A stretch of DNA of 64,000 bases, taken from NCBI RefSeq assembly GCF_024189315.1, contig NZ_JAIZEO010000004.1:372001-436000 (forward strand). Reading direction: 5' to 3'. A model generated the notes under the pieces. That model worked only from the letters and a program-made list of their open reading frames with translations. It did not search any database and was not told the DNA's origin. Both the position numbers and the translations under genes were made by a program. Source of the DNA: Halobacillus sp. A5 (GTDB taxonomy: Bacteria > Bacillota > Bacilli > Bacillales > Halobacillaceae). Shown in pieces: positions 8,891-17,403 of this stretch (position 1 is the stretch's first letter; every line of letters begins with the position of its first letter).

Positions 8891-10534
8891 CTAGTGTGCC
8901 ATCATTTCGTGAGCAATATCATGACCATCCATATTCGACGGGTAGTATGTCGGCCAGTGAGTCACTTCATCTAATAAAGCCTCACGGTCGTCTCCCCAAT
9001 ACAGGTGATAGTGTCCAGATTTCGTCGGATAGATACTATGATCACTAAATTGAATAAATTCCGGAAGTCCTTCCGCTTCTTCTTTCAGTTTAAAAATGTA
9101 TCTTACCCCTCGATTACCTGCATCGTACGTAAGAATTTCATAACCATCAGAAACATACTCCCCAGACCGTTCCTCTCCATCTTCATAGAAAGTGACTGTC
9201 TCTCCGTCAATCTTAATACGATCGACATCTGTCTGGTACCCTTCCTCATAATATTCCCTGTATTCCTCAGCTGTCTTGTCGCCCTCATGCTCTGCTTTGT
9301 GTTCATATACCTCATCCAGGGTTCCGTCATCGTGATATGGATAAACGGACTGCCAGTCTCCTTCCCAATCGGAAAGCTCTCGTTCCTCCACTTGACTGTC
9401 TTCAAAATATCCATCATAAATCTTCTCTTCTTCTTCATCATGAGCGTGATTGTGGTCGTGGTCGTGATCATCCTCTTCACTGGATTCACCGGAGGAAGAT
9501 GGCTCAGATAGAGCTGTAGATAATACTTCTAAGTTTCTCTCCATAAGGGTAAAGTAATCTTCATTATTTTCAACGTCTTCTTCTGTTAAAACCGATAAAT
9601 TGTGTATGCGTAAAGTCTCAGCATCAATTTCCTCTCGAACGACGTCTGCTACTCTAGGAGTAATGTTCTGTTCAAAAAGAACATAATTTAACCCGCGGTC
9701 TTCAGCGGTTTCTACAATATTCTGAACTTCTTTTTGAGAAGGCTCATTTTCTGGGCTTAATCCAGAAACAGCGATCTGCTTAATCCCATAGTTTTTCTCC
9801 CAGTATCCGTAGGCCGCATGAGAAACAATAATTTCATTTCCAGGTAAGCTCTCAATCTCTGTATGATACTCCTCATCTAAATTCTGGAGTTTCTCTTTCA
9901 GCTTTTCAAAGTTTTCATTAAATGCCTCTTCCTGCTCAGGATTTAATTCCACTAACGTATCTTTGATATTTTCTGCCATTTCAATGGAACGAACGGGATC
10001 GAGCCAGACATGTGGATCCTGATCTCCATGGTTGTGACCATCATGCTCATCCTCATGACTTTCTTCCTCATCAGCATGTTCATCTTCGTGCTCCTCTTCT
10101 TCCCCATGGCTGTGGCCATGTTCATCTTCATGTTTGTGATCATGCTCTTCCAGGTCAATTCCTTGAGATGCTTCAAGAATTTGAACATCTTCTGACTCAA
10201 TAGAGTCAGAGATGTCATCCGCATAAGGTTCTAAACCTGCGCCATTGAAGATAAAAGCATCCGATTCAGCGAATTCAATCATTTCTTTTGTCGTGGGTTC
10301 ATATGTATGTGGATCTGTCCCCGGCGGCAGAATAGATTCTACCGAAGCTGCATCTCCGGCAATTTGTTCAGTGAAGAACTGAAGGGGGTAAACCGTTGTG
10401 AATACTTTTAATTTCTCCCCAGAATCCTGAGATTCTTCTTCGCTTCCACTTCCACCTGTCTCTTCCCCGCTGCAGGCAGCCAGTGAAATGATGACAATAA
10501 ATAAACTAAGTATACCTGTTAATTTTTTAAACAA
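8891..10534 (-). CDS. Zinc ABC transporter substrate-binding lipoprotein, AdcA-ZinT fusion
   Basis: A lipoprotein signal ends at Cys21 (lipobox LAAC). Residues about 40-345 form a cluster A-I metal-binding domain with the Zn ligands His76 (PHTYEP), His175 (DPHVWLDP) and His239 (SHAAYGY), interrupted by an acidic/His-rich loop (about 131-172). A second His-rich linker (about 355-366) leads to a C-terminal ZinT domain. The fusion matches streptococcal AdcA, whereas B. subtilis has separate ZnuA and ZinT. It captures Zn2+ outside the membrane for a permease that is not in this window. Two Zur-box-like palindromes lie 34-70 bp upstream of the start, so derepression on zinc starvation is expected. 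Confidence 0.92.
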   Translation of the reverse strand: MFKKLTGILSLFIVIISLAACSGEETGGSGSEEESQDSGEKLKVFTTVYPLQFFTEQIAGDAASVESILPPGTDPHTYEPTTKEMIEFAESDAFIFNGAGLEPYADDISDSIESEDVQILEASQGIDLEEHDHKHEDEHGHSHGEEEEHEDEHADEEESHEDEHDGHNHGDQDPHVWLDPVRSIEMAENIKDTLVELNPEQEEAFNENFEKLKEKLQNLDEEYHTEIESLPGNEIIVSHAAYGYWEKNYGIKQIAVSGLSPENEPSQKEVQNIVETAEDRGLNYVLFEQNITPRVADVVREEIDAETLRIHNLSVLTEEDVENNEDYFTLMERNLEVLSTALSEPSSSGESSEEDDHDHDHNHAHDEEEEKIYDGYFEDSQVEERELSDWEGDWQSVYPYHDDGTLDEVYEHKAEHEGDKTAEEYREYYEEGYQTDVDRIKIDGETVTFYEDGEERSGEYVSDGYEILTYDAGNRGVRYIFKLKEEAEGLPEFIQFSDHSIYPTKSGHYHLYWGDDREALLDEVTHWPTYYPSNMDGHDIAHEMMAH

Positions 10535-10567
10535 TGACTCTCCTCCTTTTATTCTATGATTACTATA

Positions 10568-10604
10568 TAGTAATCATTACGTTTTGTAAATAGTAATGAT
10601 TACA
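10568..10604. promoter_or_regulatory. Pair of Zur boxes upstream of adcA-zinT
   Basis: Two near-identical sites, TAGTAATCATTACG (10568-10581) and TAGTAATGATTACA (10591-10604), have palindromic cores GTAAT-N-ATTAC and centres 23 bp apart. They match the Bacillus Zur consensus (TCGTAATNATTACGA) except for A/G at the edges. Confidence 0.85.
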
Positions 10605-10689
10605 CTTAATTCTAAGTCTATGGACAAAGGTTACTCTTCTTAAGGTGTGGGAGAAAAAGCATTATACAGTTTTCACAATATTTCATCCC

Positions 10690-11241
10690 CTACTGGAAAA
10701 AATGGTTCTCCAAATCTTTATAGACAGCACTTGGTGTAGTACTGGATTGACCTGTGTATTTGCCGCTGTATGCTTTTGTCGGTTGATCCATTTTTGCAAG
10801 TATCAATTTACAGATTCTCCATCCTTCTACTAGTTCTATGGGAGAACGATTGGCATTAAAAAGCTCAAGTGTAATGCGCCCTTCAAACCCCGGGTCTACC
10901 CAGCCGGCATTCTGAACAAAGAGCCCCATTCTTCCAATTGAACTTCTTCCTTCCACAAACGCAGTCAAATAAGCCGGAAGTTTGATCCACTCTTTCGTTG
11001 TCGCAAGCATAAAAGAATGTGGAGGGAGAATAATAGATCCCCGCTCCCCTATATGTATGTCACGATACGAAGCTCTTTCTCTCATCGATAGTTTGCCTGT
11101 ACTATGTTCATCCAGAGTCATAAAGTGACTGCCAAGTGTCAGGTCTACTGAAGCCGGCTGGATATGGGAAGATGGGGATGGTTGAATCATAAGCTCTTCC
11201 TTCTCCAAATAGCGGCAAATAGTTTGACTTGATAGAATCAT
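10690..11241 (-). CDS. dcd: dCTP deaminase / dUTPase-fold protein
   Basis: The protein has the trimeric dCTP deaminase signatures IQPASVDLTLG, GRSSIGRMGLFVQNAG and DPGFEGRITLELFN. These include the catalytic Glu (ITLEL) and the RSS nucleotide loop. It should convert dCTP to dUTP (or act as a dUTPase), feeding dTTP synthesis without a zinc enzyme. An upstream in-frame start would overlap the previous gene. The chosen ATG at 11241 has AGGTGG 6 bp upstream and lies 21 bp after the COG0523 GTPase stop. Bacillus normally relies on the zinc enzymes dCMP and cytidine deaminase, so a Zur-region dcd suggests zinc sparing (inference). Confidence 0.85.
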   Translation of the reverse strand: MILSSQTICRYLEKEELMIQPSPSSHIQPASVDLTLGSHFMTLDEHSTGKLSMRERASYRDIHIGERGSIILPPHSFMLATTKEWIKLPAYLTAFVEGRSSIGRMGLFVQNAGWVDPGFEGRITLELFNANRSPIELVEGWRICKLILAKMDQPTKAYSGKYTGQSSTTPSAVYKDLENHFFQ

Positions 11242-11261
11242 TTCTTCCACCTGCTTCTTTT

Positions 11262-12461
11262 TTATTGTGTAGAAACTTCCCAAGTAAATGGATCCTGCAT
11301 GTCAGACCATTCCTGGTCCATCTCACCAGCAGTTAATAAACATTGATCCAGCTCTTTAATAATCGTTTCTTTCTCAAGGTTTACTCCTATAAATACTAGA
11401 TTCGTCTTACGATCCCCAAACTCAACATCCCAATCGTTTAAGATATCAGGGTTCTGCTTGATGGTGCGTTCCTTTTGTTCTTTGGGGAGGGAAGCTACCC
11501 AGTAGGAGACAGGTTCAATAGAAACGGACGGACCTGCCTGGGATAATAAGAGAGCCAGTTGATTTCTTGTGGCACACCATGCAATTCCTTTTGCACGTAC
11601 AATCGATTTAGGCATACGGCTGATCCAGTTATAAAATCGCTGCGAGTGAAAAGGCAGTCTTCTTTCATAGACAAACGAATGCATTCCATATTCCTCGGTT
11701 TCAGGGGTATGTTCCTCCGGTCCTGCCATCAGCTCTTTAAGCCAGCCAGCTGATTGACTTGCTGTTTCAAAATTAAAACGATGGGTGTTTAAGATTTTTG
11801 CTGGATCAATTTCACTATAAGTCGTACGAATGATTTCTGCGTCAGGCTGTAGGGTTTGTATCACATTAGTCAGTGCCTTTAACTGTTCCTCTGTCACCAG
11901 GTCACATTTATTGAGCAGGAGAACATTACAAAATTCGATCTGGTCTATTAGTAAATCGGCGAGATTGCGTTCATCATCTTCTCCAAGAGCCTGCTTTCGG
12001 TCAAGGAGACGATCACCTGACTCGTAATCATGCCAAAAACGATAGGTATCCACAACGGTAACCATCGTGTCAAGACGACAGAACTGGGTAAGATCGATTC
12101 CCATTTCTTCATCTATATAAGAAAAGGTCTGGGCAACAGGCACAGGCTCGCTGATCCCGGTAGATTCAATGACGATATAATCAATGTCCCCAGCCTTTGC
12201 AATCTTTTCAACTTCGATGAGTAAATCCTCTCTTAACGTACAGCAGATACAACCGTTAGACATTTCAACTAAATTTTCTTCTGTTCTTGAAAAATGCCCT
12301 TCCTTCTCTATTAAATCGGCGTCAATGTTAATTTCACTCATGTCATTTACAATGACGGCAATTTTCATTCCATCACGATTGTTTAAGATATGATTAAGCA
12401 GCGTTGTTTTACCTGAACCTAAATATCCGCTTAATACAGTAACAGGAATTTTTTCACTCAT
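11262..12461 (-). CDS. COG0523 zinc metallochaperone GTPase (ZagA/YciC-like)
   Basis: A CobW-domain GTPase of 399 residues with Walker A SGYLGSGKTTLLNHIL, the CxCC metal motif in NGCICCTLRED, the NKCD base motif and a C-terminal CobW_C domain with the W-S-R/W-C-AT pattern of the YciC group. YciC/ZagA of B. subtilis is a Zur-controlled GTPase that delivers zinc to client proteins during starvation. ATG 12461 is preferred to 12476 because GGAGGG lies between them. It follows the FeoB-like gene by 17 bp. Confidence 0.88.
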   Translation of the reverse strand: MSEKIPVTVLSGYLGSGKTTLLNHILNNRDGMKIAVIVNDMSEINIDADLIEKEGHFSRTEENLVEMSNGCICCTLREDLLIEVEKIAKAGDIDYIVIESTGISEPVPVAQTFSYIDEEMGIDLTQFCRLDTMVTVVDTYRFWHDYESGDRLLDRKQALGEDDERNLADLLIDQIEFCNVLLLNKCDLVTEEQLKALTNVIQTLQPDAEIIRTTYSEIDPAKILNTHRFNFETASQSAGWLKELMAGPEEHTPETEEYGMHSFVYERRLPFHSQRFYNWISRMPKSIVRAKGIAWCATRNQLALLLSQAGPSVSIEPVSYWVASLPKEQKERTIKQNPDILNDWDVEFGDRKTNLVFIGVNLEKETIIKELDQCLLTAGEMDQEWSDMQDPFTWEVSTQ

Positions 12462-12478
12462 ATTTAAGCCCTCCATTT

Positions 12479-14146
12479 TTAATTAAATAAAGCAAATAAG
12501 ATCATGGCCAGCAGCCATGTACTTATTAATGAAGTCATCATCTGTCTTCCCAGCAGCTTTAACGCGTGTCCTCCTCCCATTTCCTTGTAAATAGATAATA
12601 AAGTTACTAAACAAGCGGACAAAGTGGAAGCTAAGTATACAGAGATGAACACCTGCCACAGTTCCAGGGTATGAAGAAGGGAACCTTTTCCTTCATTAAG
12701 TACCATTAACCCGTCTTTTCTAAATATGGAGAAGATGACTCCAGGCGCAACATCTGAGGGCAGCGAAAACACGGTTAATAAAGGAGCAATAAAAACAACC
12801 AAATCATGTATAACGTTTAAATAGTCAAGGGTCGAAGCAGCCAGACAGATGATGATAAAAATCGGCATAGCCTGAAAAATAAATTGTTTAATACTCCCTT
12901 TCAGACGAAATATAGTTCCCCGCCATGTGATAGGCTGCAAATAAGGGAGTGAGCATACCGAAGAATGAGGGATAGAGTTTTTCTCCCATATCCTTGTATG
13001 GACCGCTCCAACAATAAGCAGCATAAAAATGTAAGGCAGAAATAAAAGCGGCGCTCCAGCTGAGCCAAATATTGATAAAGAAGCTCCGATCTGGTAGCTG
13101 CATGCAGAACCGAAGGAAATCATAGAAATGCAGGCCCCTCTTGTACAACTGCTGCAGCTTCTGGTTTGCATCACCGCGACGACATTACACCCAAACCCTG
13201 TTAAAACAGGGGTTAAATCTCTTCCTGTCAGTCCAATTTTTTTCAGCGAGGGTGTCAGGGCATAAGTAATACGTTCCTGCACACCCGTCTCCTCAGTAAT
13301 AGATACGCTTAAACCAATGAGAAAAACTACTGGAAACGCCCACAGGAAGGAATACCAGCCTAGAGTTAACACTCCATAATTTCCTATCAACAGCTCCTGG
13401 AAGAACCCCGGGACATTCATAAGGCTGTTTGTTAAAGGATCTACCAGCCATTTCTCAGAAATGGGCTGAAAATAACTTGAAAACAAATAGGCAGTAAAGA
13501 CTGGAAAGGCAAACATCCCGATAACCATAGATAATGCCAGAAGCGGACCCGCCAAGCTTTTGGATAACAGTTGTTCAAGTCTGTGTTTCTGTTTCTCTTT
13601 CTGAGCAGTTGGAAGAAAAGTCAGCAAGTGATGGTTAAGATTCCATCTTGACGAGGACCGAACAGCTTCCCATAACTCTTCCTGTTCGTCCTGCTTCATA
13701 GAGCGGCTGTTACACCAGATTACTGGAACATTTAACAACTCTTTTATAAACCTTTTTTCTTCCTCATCGGGGTCATATCTATCTTTATGGGTCGCTGCCA
13801 CCGTAACCTGCTTCCCCCTTAAATCCAGCTGTTCATCAAGGAGAAGGAGTTCATCTTTTAAATGAGGAGCCTTAACTACTAAGATGATTTCACGCAAATC
13901 TTCAGTTTCATCCATAGTCATTTGAGTGGTCTTACTATCATCTTCGTATCGGATCCCGGGAGTATCCACCACTTCCGCAGAGGAATGCCTTTTTAATTTC
14001 CCCCGTGTAAAAACAACAGTGGAACCTTTCACATTGGTTTCAATCCCTGTCTGATTTCCGGTTAAATGCCTAAATAGCGCAGACTTTCCTACAGATTCGA
14101 GCCCCGCCAGTGCTATTACACCTTCCTTTCTTCCCTCAGCAATCAC
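12479..14146 (-). CDS. FeoB-like GTPase permease, candidate zinc-regulon metal transporter
   Basis: The N-terminal G domain has GLESVGKS (G1), a T in the switch region and DTPG (G3), with a weak G4 (THKD). It is followed by FeoB-type Gate membrane domains (about eight helices from residue 195). The permease core keeps the FeoB signature GFGCN but continues into an unusual cysteine cluster, SCSSCTRGAC. At about 555 residues it is shorter than classical FeoB (660-770), and no FeoA is nearby. A TTG at 14206 opens the same frame but overlaps the upstream gene by 71 bp without an RBS. GTG 14146 is my choice and is uncertain. Its location between a flavoprotein and a ZagA-like gene points to metal import in zinc starvation. 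The substrate is inferred. Confidence 0.8.
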   Translation of the reverse strand: MIAEGRKEGVIALAGLESVGKSALFRHLTGNQTGIETNVKGSTVVFTRGKLKRHSSAEVVDTPGIRYEDDSKTTQMTMDETEDLREIILVVKAPHLKDELLLLDEQLDLRGKQVTVAATHKDRYDPDEEEKRFIKELLNVPVIWCNSRSMKQDEQEELWEAVRSSSRWNLNHHLLTFLPTAQKEKQKHRLEQLLSKSLAGPLLALSMVIGMFAFPVFTAYLFSSYFQPISEKWLVDPLTNSLMNVPGFFQELLIGNYGVLTLGWYSFLWAFPVVFLIGLSVSITEETGVQERITYALTPSLKKIGLTGRDLTPVLTGFGCNVVAVMQTRSCSSCTRGACISMISFGSACSYQIGASLSIFGSAGAPLLFLPYIFMLLIVGAVHTRIWEKNSIPHSSVCSLPYLQPITWRGTIFRLKGSIKQFIFQAMPIFIIICLAASTLDYLNVIHDLVVFIAPLLTVFSLPSDVAPGVIFSIFRKDGLMVLNEGKGSLLHTLELWQVFISVYLASTLSACLVTLLSIYKEMGGGHALKLLGRQMMTSLISTWLLAMILFALFN

Positions 14147-15251
14147 AACGCTCGCCACATCCTGAGAGATCTTCCAGATAAAAACTTTCCTTACGATATA
14201 AGTCAAGAATGTCTAGATTCAATTGAAGTTTGGAACCAACAGCCTTAGCGATGATAGGAAATCGCTGGCGAAACTTATAAATATAGCAGAACACATGGCT
14301 ATCATGCCTTAATTCAGGTCCGCATAAAAACAAGCCTTCACATTGGGTGGATTCATCATAGTCATTAACCAGAGGTTTTCCATGCGCCCCAAATTCAAAA
14401 AGATGTGAAATCATGGAAGTACTTCCTTTAAAACCGGTGGCCAATATAGGCGGGGTCTGCGAGGTAAATGAACGACCTTCTATTGTATCCACACAATATC
14501 CACCATCTTCTTCCTTTCTTACAGATTGAACCGTTTGGTGTTCAAAAATTTTAATCCTGCCTTCTGGCACTGCTTCCTGCATTCGATGAAATGTATACGG
14601 AGATAAAATAACACTAGGGTCACTGCTATCGAGCTTCCATGTTGGTGTTTTAGCAATAACACGAGAACTTTTCTGAATATTATTCAGCTGATAGGCAGCA
14701 TCAAGTCCGCTTTCATATCCGCCTATAACAATGTAGTCACTTTCCTTTAATTCTTCCCACGAATTAATGTGGCTGTTATGGATACACAGCTCCGCACCCG
14801 GGAACATCTCTAAATCCGGGTACTGGTACTCGCCAGCTGCCCATACTACGAACTTACTGGTAAGCACGCCCCTAGAAGTGTTGATTTCAAACTGATGATT
14901 CCGCTTGTTTACATACTTCACTTCCACTCCTGTTTTCACAGGCAGATCATAATGTTCGGCCAGCAGCTCCAGATATTCCGCATACTCTTCGCCTGTAGGG
15001 TGCTCTTCATTCAGTGTATAACCAGGAGAGGTTTTAGGAGCTGCCGCATTAAGGTCTGTCTGGCCAAACCCTTGTGATGGAAAAGAAGGAGTGATAAATC
15101 TCATTTCTTTCGGCCATTTCCGAAAGGATTCTCCTATCTCCCCACGATCTATAAGACAAAAGCTTTTACAGCCCATCTGTTTCAAGAGAACCCCTACTCC
15201 TATGCCAGAAATACCAGCGCCTACAATAAGTACCTCGTAATGTTTATTCAT
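14136..15251 (-). CDS. FAD/NAD(P)-binding oxidoreductase (CzcO/flavin monooxygenase-like) with Cys-rich tail
   Basis: The N-terminus has a Rossmann FAD motif (VGAGISGIGVG, residues 10-20), a second dinucleotide site (VIGGYESGLDAA near 180) and an ATGFKG motif near 290. This resembles the CzcO/thioredoxin-reductase-like flavoproteins of 350-400 residues. The last ten residues contain CGERCDC, a possible metal or redox site. A Zur-box palindrome sits 19-29 bp upstream of the start, so it probably heads the transcription unit flavoprotein, FeoB-like, ZagA-like, dcd. Its substrate is unknown. Confidence 0.75.
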   Translation of the reverse strand: MNKHYEVLIVGAGISGIGVGVLLKQMGCKSFCLIDRGEIGESFRKWPKEMRFITPSFPSQGFGQTDLNAAAPKTSPGYTLNEEHPTGEEYAEYLELLAEHYDLPVKTGVEVKYVNKRNHQFEINTSRGVLTSKFVVWAAGEYQYPDLEMFPGAELCIHNSHINSWEELKESDYIVIGGYESGLDAAYQLNNIQKSSRVIAKTPTWKLDSSDPSVILSPYTFHRMQEAVPEGRIKIFEHQTVQSVRKEEDGGYCVDTIEGRSFTSQTPPILATGFKGSTSMISHLFEFGAHGKPLVNDYDESTQCEGLFLCGPELRHDSHVFCYIYKFRQRFPIIAKAVGSKLQLNLDILDLYRKESFYLEDLSGCGERCDC

Positions 15252-15264
15252 GTTAACCTTCCTT

Positions 15265-15285
15265 TAATAGTAATTATTACGATTT
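15265..15285. promoter_or_regulatory. Zur box upstream of the flavoprotein-FeoB-ZagA-dcd unit
   Basis: AATAGTAATTATTACGATTT contains the core GTAATTATTAC (15270-15280), near-identical to the consensus Zur site. It lies between the second COG0523 gene and the flavoprotein start. Confidence 0.85.
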
Positions 15286-15303
15286 AAAATAAGCAAAATT
15301 TTT

Positions 15304-16281
15304 TTAATCTGCTACACATTTTTTGAATTGCTTTTCAAGTTCCTTTTTGTTTAAATCCTTCCCTATGAACACCAATTCACTTACACGAGGATCGGTTCCC
15401 CAGCAACTCTTTTCCTCCCCTGCAAACAGCATATGAACACCTTGAAAAACAAAGCGTTTCTTTAAACCTTCTATATTAAGCACCCCTTTATAGCGGTACA
15501 GACTTTCTCCTTGCATTTGCACAAGAAATGAAATCCAGAGATTAAGCTTTCTTAAATCGAGTGGCCTGCTTTCCTGTATTGATAAAGAAGATATTTCGTC
15601 ATCATGATAGTGAAGATCATTGTTTAGTAAGCCGGGAGCTGCTTCCACTTTTTCATTCAAGTCAAAAGAATAAATCCCTAAGACTTTATCCAATTCAATC
15701 TGACTGTTTGTACATAAATACGTCGCAGCGGTTGGATTGACTTTTTCTAACCGATTGATTAATTGCGTCAGGTCATCATTTGATACCAAGTCAGTTTTGT
15801 TTAGAAGGATCACATCTGCAAAAGCAATCTGGCTTAGCGCTTCCCCTTTTTGCTCCAAATGTTTTGAAATATGTTTAGCGTCCACCAAGGCGCACACACA
15901 GTCTATAACAAAGTCTTCAATCATTTCCTTATCCATTAAAAATGTTTGAACAACTGGAGCTGGATCGGCGAGCCCGGTCGTTTCTATTACAACACGGTCA
16001 AACTCGATCACTTTCTCTTTTTTCGAGATGGCAAGCATAGATAATGTATCTATTAAATCTTTACGAACATTACAGCAGATACATCCACTATTAATTTCTA
16101 TAATCTCTTCTTCCGTTTTCTCAAGGAGCTGATCATCAATTCCAATATCACCAAACTCATTGACAATGACAGCGACTTTCTCGTCAGTATTTTTGAGGAG
16201 ATGATTAAGAAAAGTTGTCTTCCCTGCTCCTAAATACCCTGTTACTATTGTTACTGGAATTCTGGAATCATTTTCTCTCAT
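15304..16281 (-). CDS. COG0523 GTPase, second paralog
   Basis: A 325-residue CobW/COG0523 protein with TGYLGAGKTTFLNHLL, the metal motif NSGCICCNVRKDL, LLNKTDLV and a shorter C-terminal CobW_C domain than the 11262 gene. COG0523 proteins are GTP-driven metallochaperones. Its ATG overlaps the end of the SufU-like gene by 14 bp, so the pair is translationally coupled and the GTPase may serve that protein (inference). The Zur box at 17206 governs the three-gene unit. Confidence 0.88.
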   Translation of the reverse strand: MRENDSRIPVTIVTGYLGAGKTTFLNHLLKNTDEKVAVIVNEFGDIGIDDQLLEKTEEEIIEINSGCICCNVRKDLIDTLSMLAISKKEKVIEFDRVVIETTGLADPAPVVQTFLMDKEMIEDFVIDCVCALVDAKHISKHLEQKGEALSQIAFADVILLNKTDLVSNDDLTQLINRLEKVNPTAATYLCTNSQIELDKVLGIYSFDLNEKVEAAPGLLNNDLHYHDDEISSLSIQESRPLDLRKLNLWISFLVQMQGESLYRYKGVLNIEGLKKRFVFQGVHMLFAGEEKSCWGTDPRVSELVFIGKDLNKKELEKQFKKCVAD

Positions 16282-16708
16282 CTTCCTGCTCCTCTAACCA
16301 TTTATCTAAAGCCTGCCAGGGCATCAGCGCACAATTGTGCCTGGCCCTTAATTTGTGTACTCCTTTGAGAGCTGCTGCATCCCCTAAATCGATATTTTCC
16401 TCTATTTCCCCTTCTCTTATTAAACGTTCAAAAGCATCTCTCTTCCTTAAAACTTGCTCCATCGTGTGTTTTTTCAAAAGATCTGTCATCATCGAACAAG
16501 ACGCCATACTAATACTGCAGCCTTCTCCTTCGAAGGATAGATCTTCAATACCCGTTGGTCCTGTTCGTAAATACAAGGTCATTACATCACCACACGTAGG
16601 ATTTTTGTAATAAACCTTGTTTATATTACTCTGCTCAGATAATTCCCCGTAGTTTCGTTTATATTTCGCGTGGTCTAGTACCACCTGACGATATAAATCA
16701 TCCAGCAT
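16268..16708 (-). CDS. SufU-like zinc sulfurtransferase / scaffold paralog
   Basis: This 146-residue member of the NifU_N/SufU family keeps the three cysteines that bind zinc in B. subtilis SufU: Cys in NPTCGD, Cys in GEGCSISMAS and Cys in RHNCALMPW. It also keeps the Asp of CGD. SufU accepts persulfide from SufS by a zinc-ligand swap. Here there is no sufCDB or sufS next to it. It lies in a Zur-box unit with a COG0523 GTPase, suggesting a zinc-starvation copy of the main SufU. An extra Cys follows (MASCSMM). RBS AAGGAGG precedes ATG. Confidence 0.85.
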   Translation of the reverse strand: MLDDLYRQVVLDHAKYKRNYGELSEQSNINKVYYKNPTCGDVMTLYLRTGPTGIEDLSFEGEGCSISMASCSMMTDLLKKHTMEQVLRKRDAFERLIREGEIEENIDLGDAAALKGVHKLRARHNCALMPWQALDKWLEEQEDERK

Positions 16709-16762
16709 GAAAATCCTCCTTGATATGCGTCTATTGACTATGTAACGGCTTTATTTTAAAAG

Positions 16763-17122
16763 CTATTGAGGGAGCGACAGCAGAAATACTTTCTGATTAA
16801 GAGGAACTCCTATTCTAGCCCGTACTACCTCTGTATAGTCCTTCCACCTGACCAATTGGATCTTCGTTTCAAGCTGTGCAGCAATCTCTCGATCAATGTC
16901 GTTAATGGTTTGCAAAAGTTCTAATAAAGTCATATCAAAGTGATTTGCTGCACGTTTGTGCGGTGATTCACTTTTAAGCCGAACCATAAACTCCTCTGCA
17001 GAGCCAGCCTCTTCCGCAATTTTATCCTCTATATTTATCACGTAGTCATAAATTTCCCTCTTCTCTTTAGGCAAAGAAGCGACAATCTTATCCGTTAGTA
17101 TTTTAATTAAATAATCACTCAT
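16763..17122 (-). CDS. Conserved-looking protein of unknown function, first gene of a Zur-box unit
   Basis: A 119-residue acidic/helical protein without cysteine clusters, signal or membrane segments. Residues about 55-80 (KRAANHFDMTLLELLQTIND) could form a helix-turn-helix, but this is weak. It starts 84 bp downstream of a Zur-box palindrome and is followed 54 bp later by the SufU-like gene. Its function cannot be named. The context suggests a role in zinc limitation. Confidence 0.7.
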   Translation of the reverse strand: MSDYLIKILTDKIVASLPKEKREIYDYVINIEDKIAEEAGSAEEFMVRLKSESPHKRAANHFDMTLLELLQTINDIDREIAAQLETKIQLVRWKDYTEVVRARIGVPLNQKVFLLSLPQ

Positions 17123-17200
17123 GATTTCACCTCAGCGTATATCGAACTTAAATATCTTCTTTTCCTAAGAAAGTCACTCTACAGATAATACTCTCAAACT

Positions 17201-17221
17201 AAATAGTAACCATTACTATTT
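17201..17221. promoter_or_regulatory. Zur box upstream of the unknown-SufU-COG0523 unit
   Basis: AAATAGTAACCATTACTATT followed by T is a 21-bp palindrome around the core GTAACCATTAC (17206-17216), with 9-bp arms AAATAGTAA/TTACTATTT. It fits a Zur operator with one off-consensus central base. Confidence 0.8.
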
Positions 17222-17310
17222 ATGTGGTACAAATTAGATTATCATTAACTTCCTAAAAAAACAAGTGAGAAATTGTGTTTTTATTAATAGGCACCTCGAT
17301 CCAAGAAGGC

Positions 17311-17350
17311 AAAAAAGACAAGCGGAGCATTCAAAATGCACTGCTTGTCT
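17311..17350 (-). terminator. Terminator of the DUF1456 gene
   Basis: AGACAAGC and GCTTGTCT arms with an inner GCATT/AATGC helix form a long hairpin. Read on the minus strand it ends in TTTTTT. It lies about 55 bp after the DUF1456 stop. Confidence 0.8.
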
Positions 17351-17403
17351 CACTTGTTCAAATAATATCTAACTTCAGCACCTAACGTGTAATCAATTAT
17401 CAT

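Noticed and set aside
9005-10224. Several open frames of 60-168 codons on both strands across the adcA-zinT gene
   Set aside because: They lie opposite or out of frame to the His/Asp/Glu-rich segments and have Met/His-biased nonsense composition. The AdcA-ZinT frame explains the sequence.
14146-14206. Longer N-terminus of the FeoB-like protein from TTG 14206
   Set aside because: It overlaps the upstream gene by 71 bp, has no RBS, and family members begin close to the G domain.
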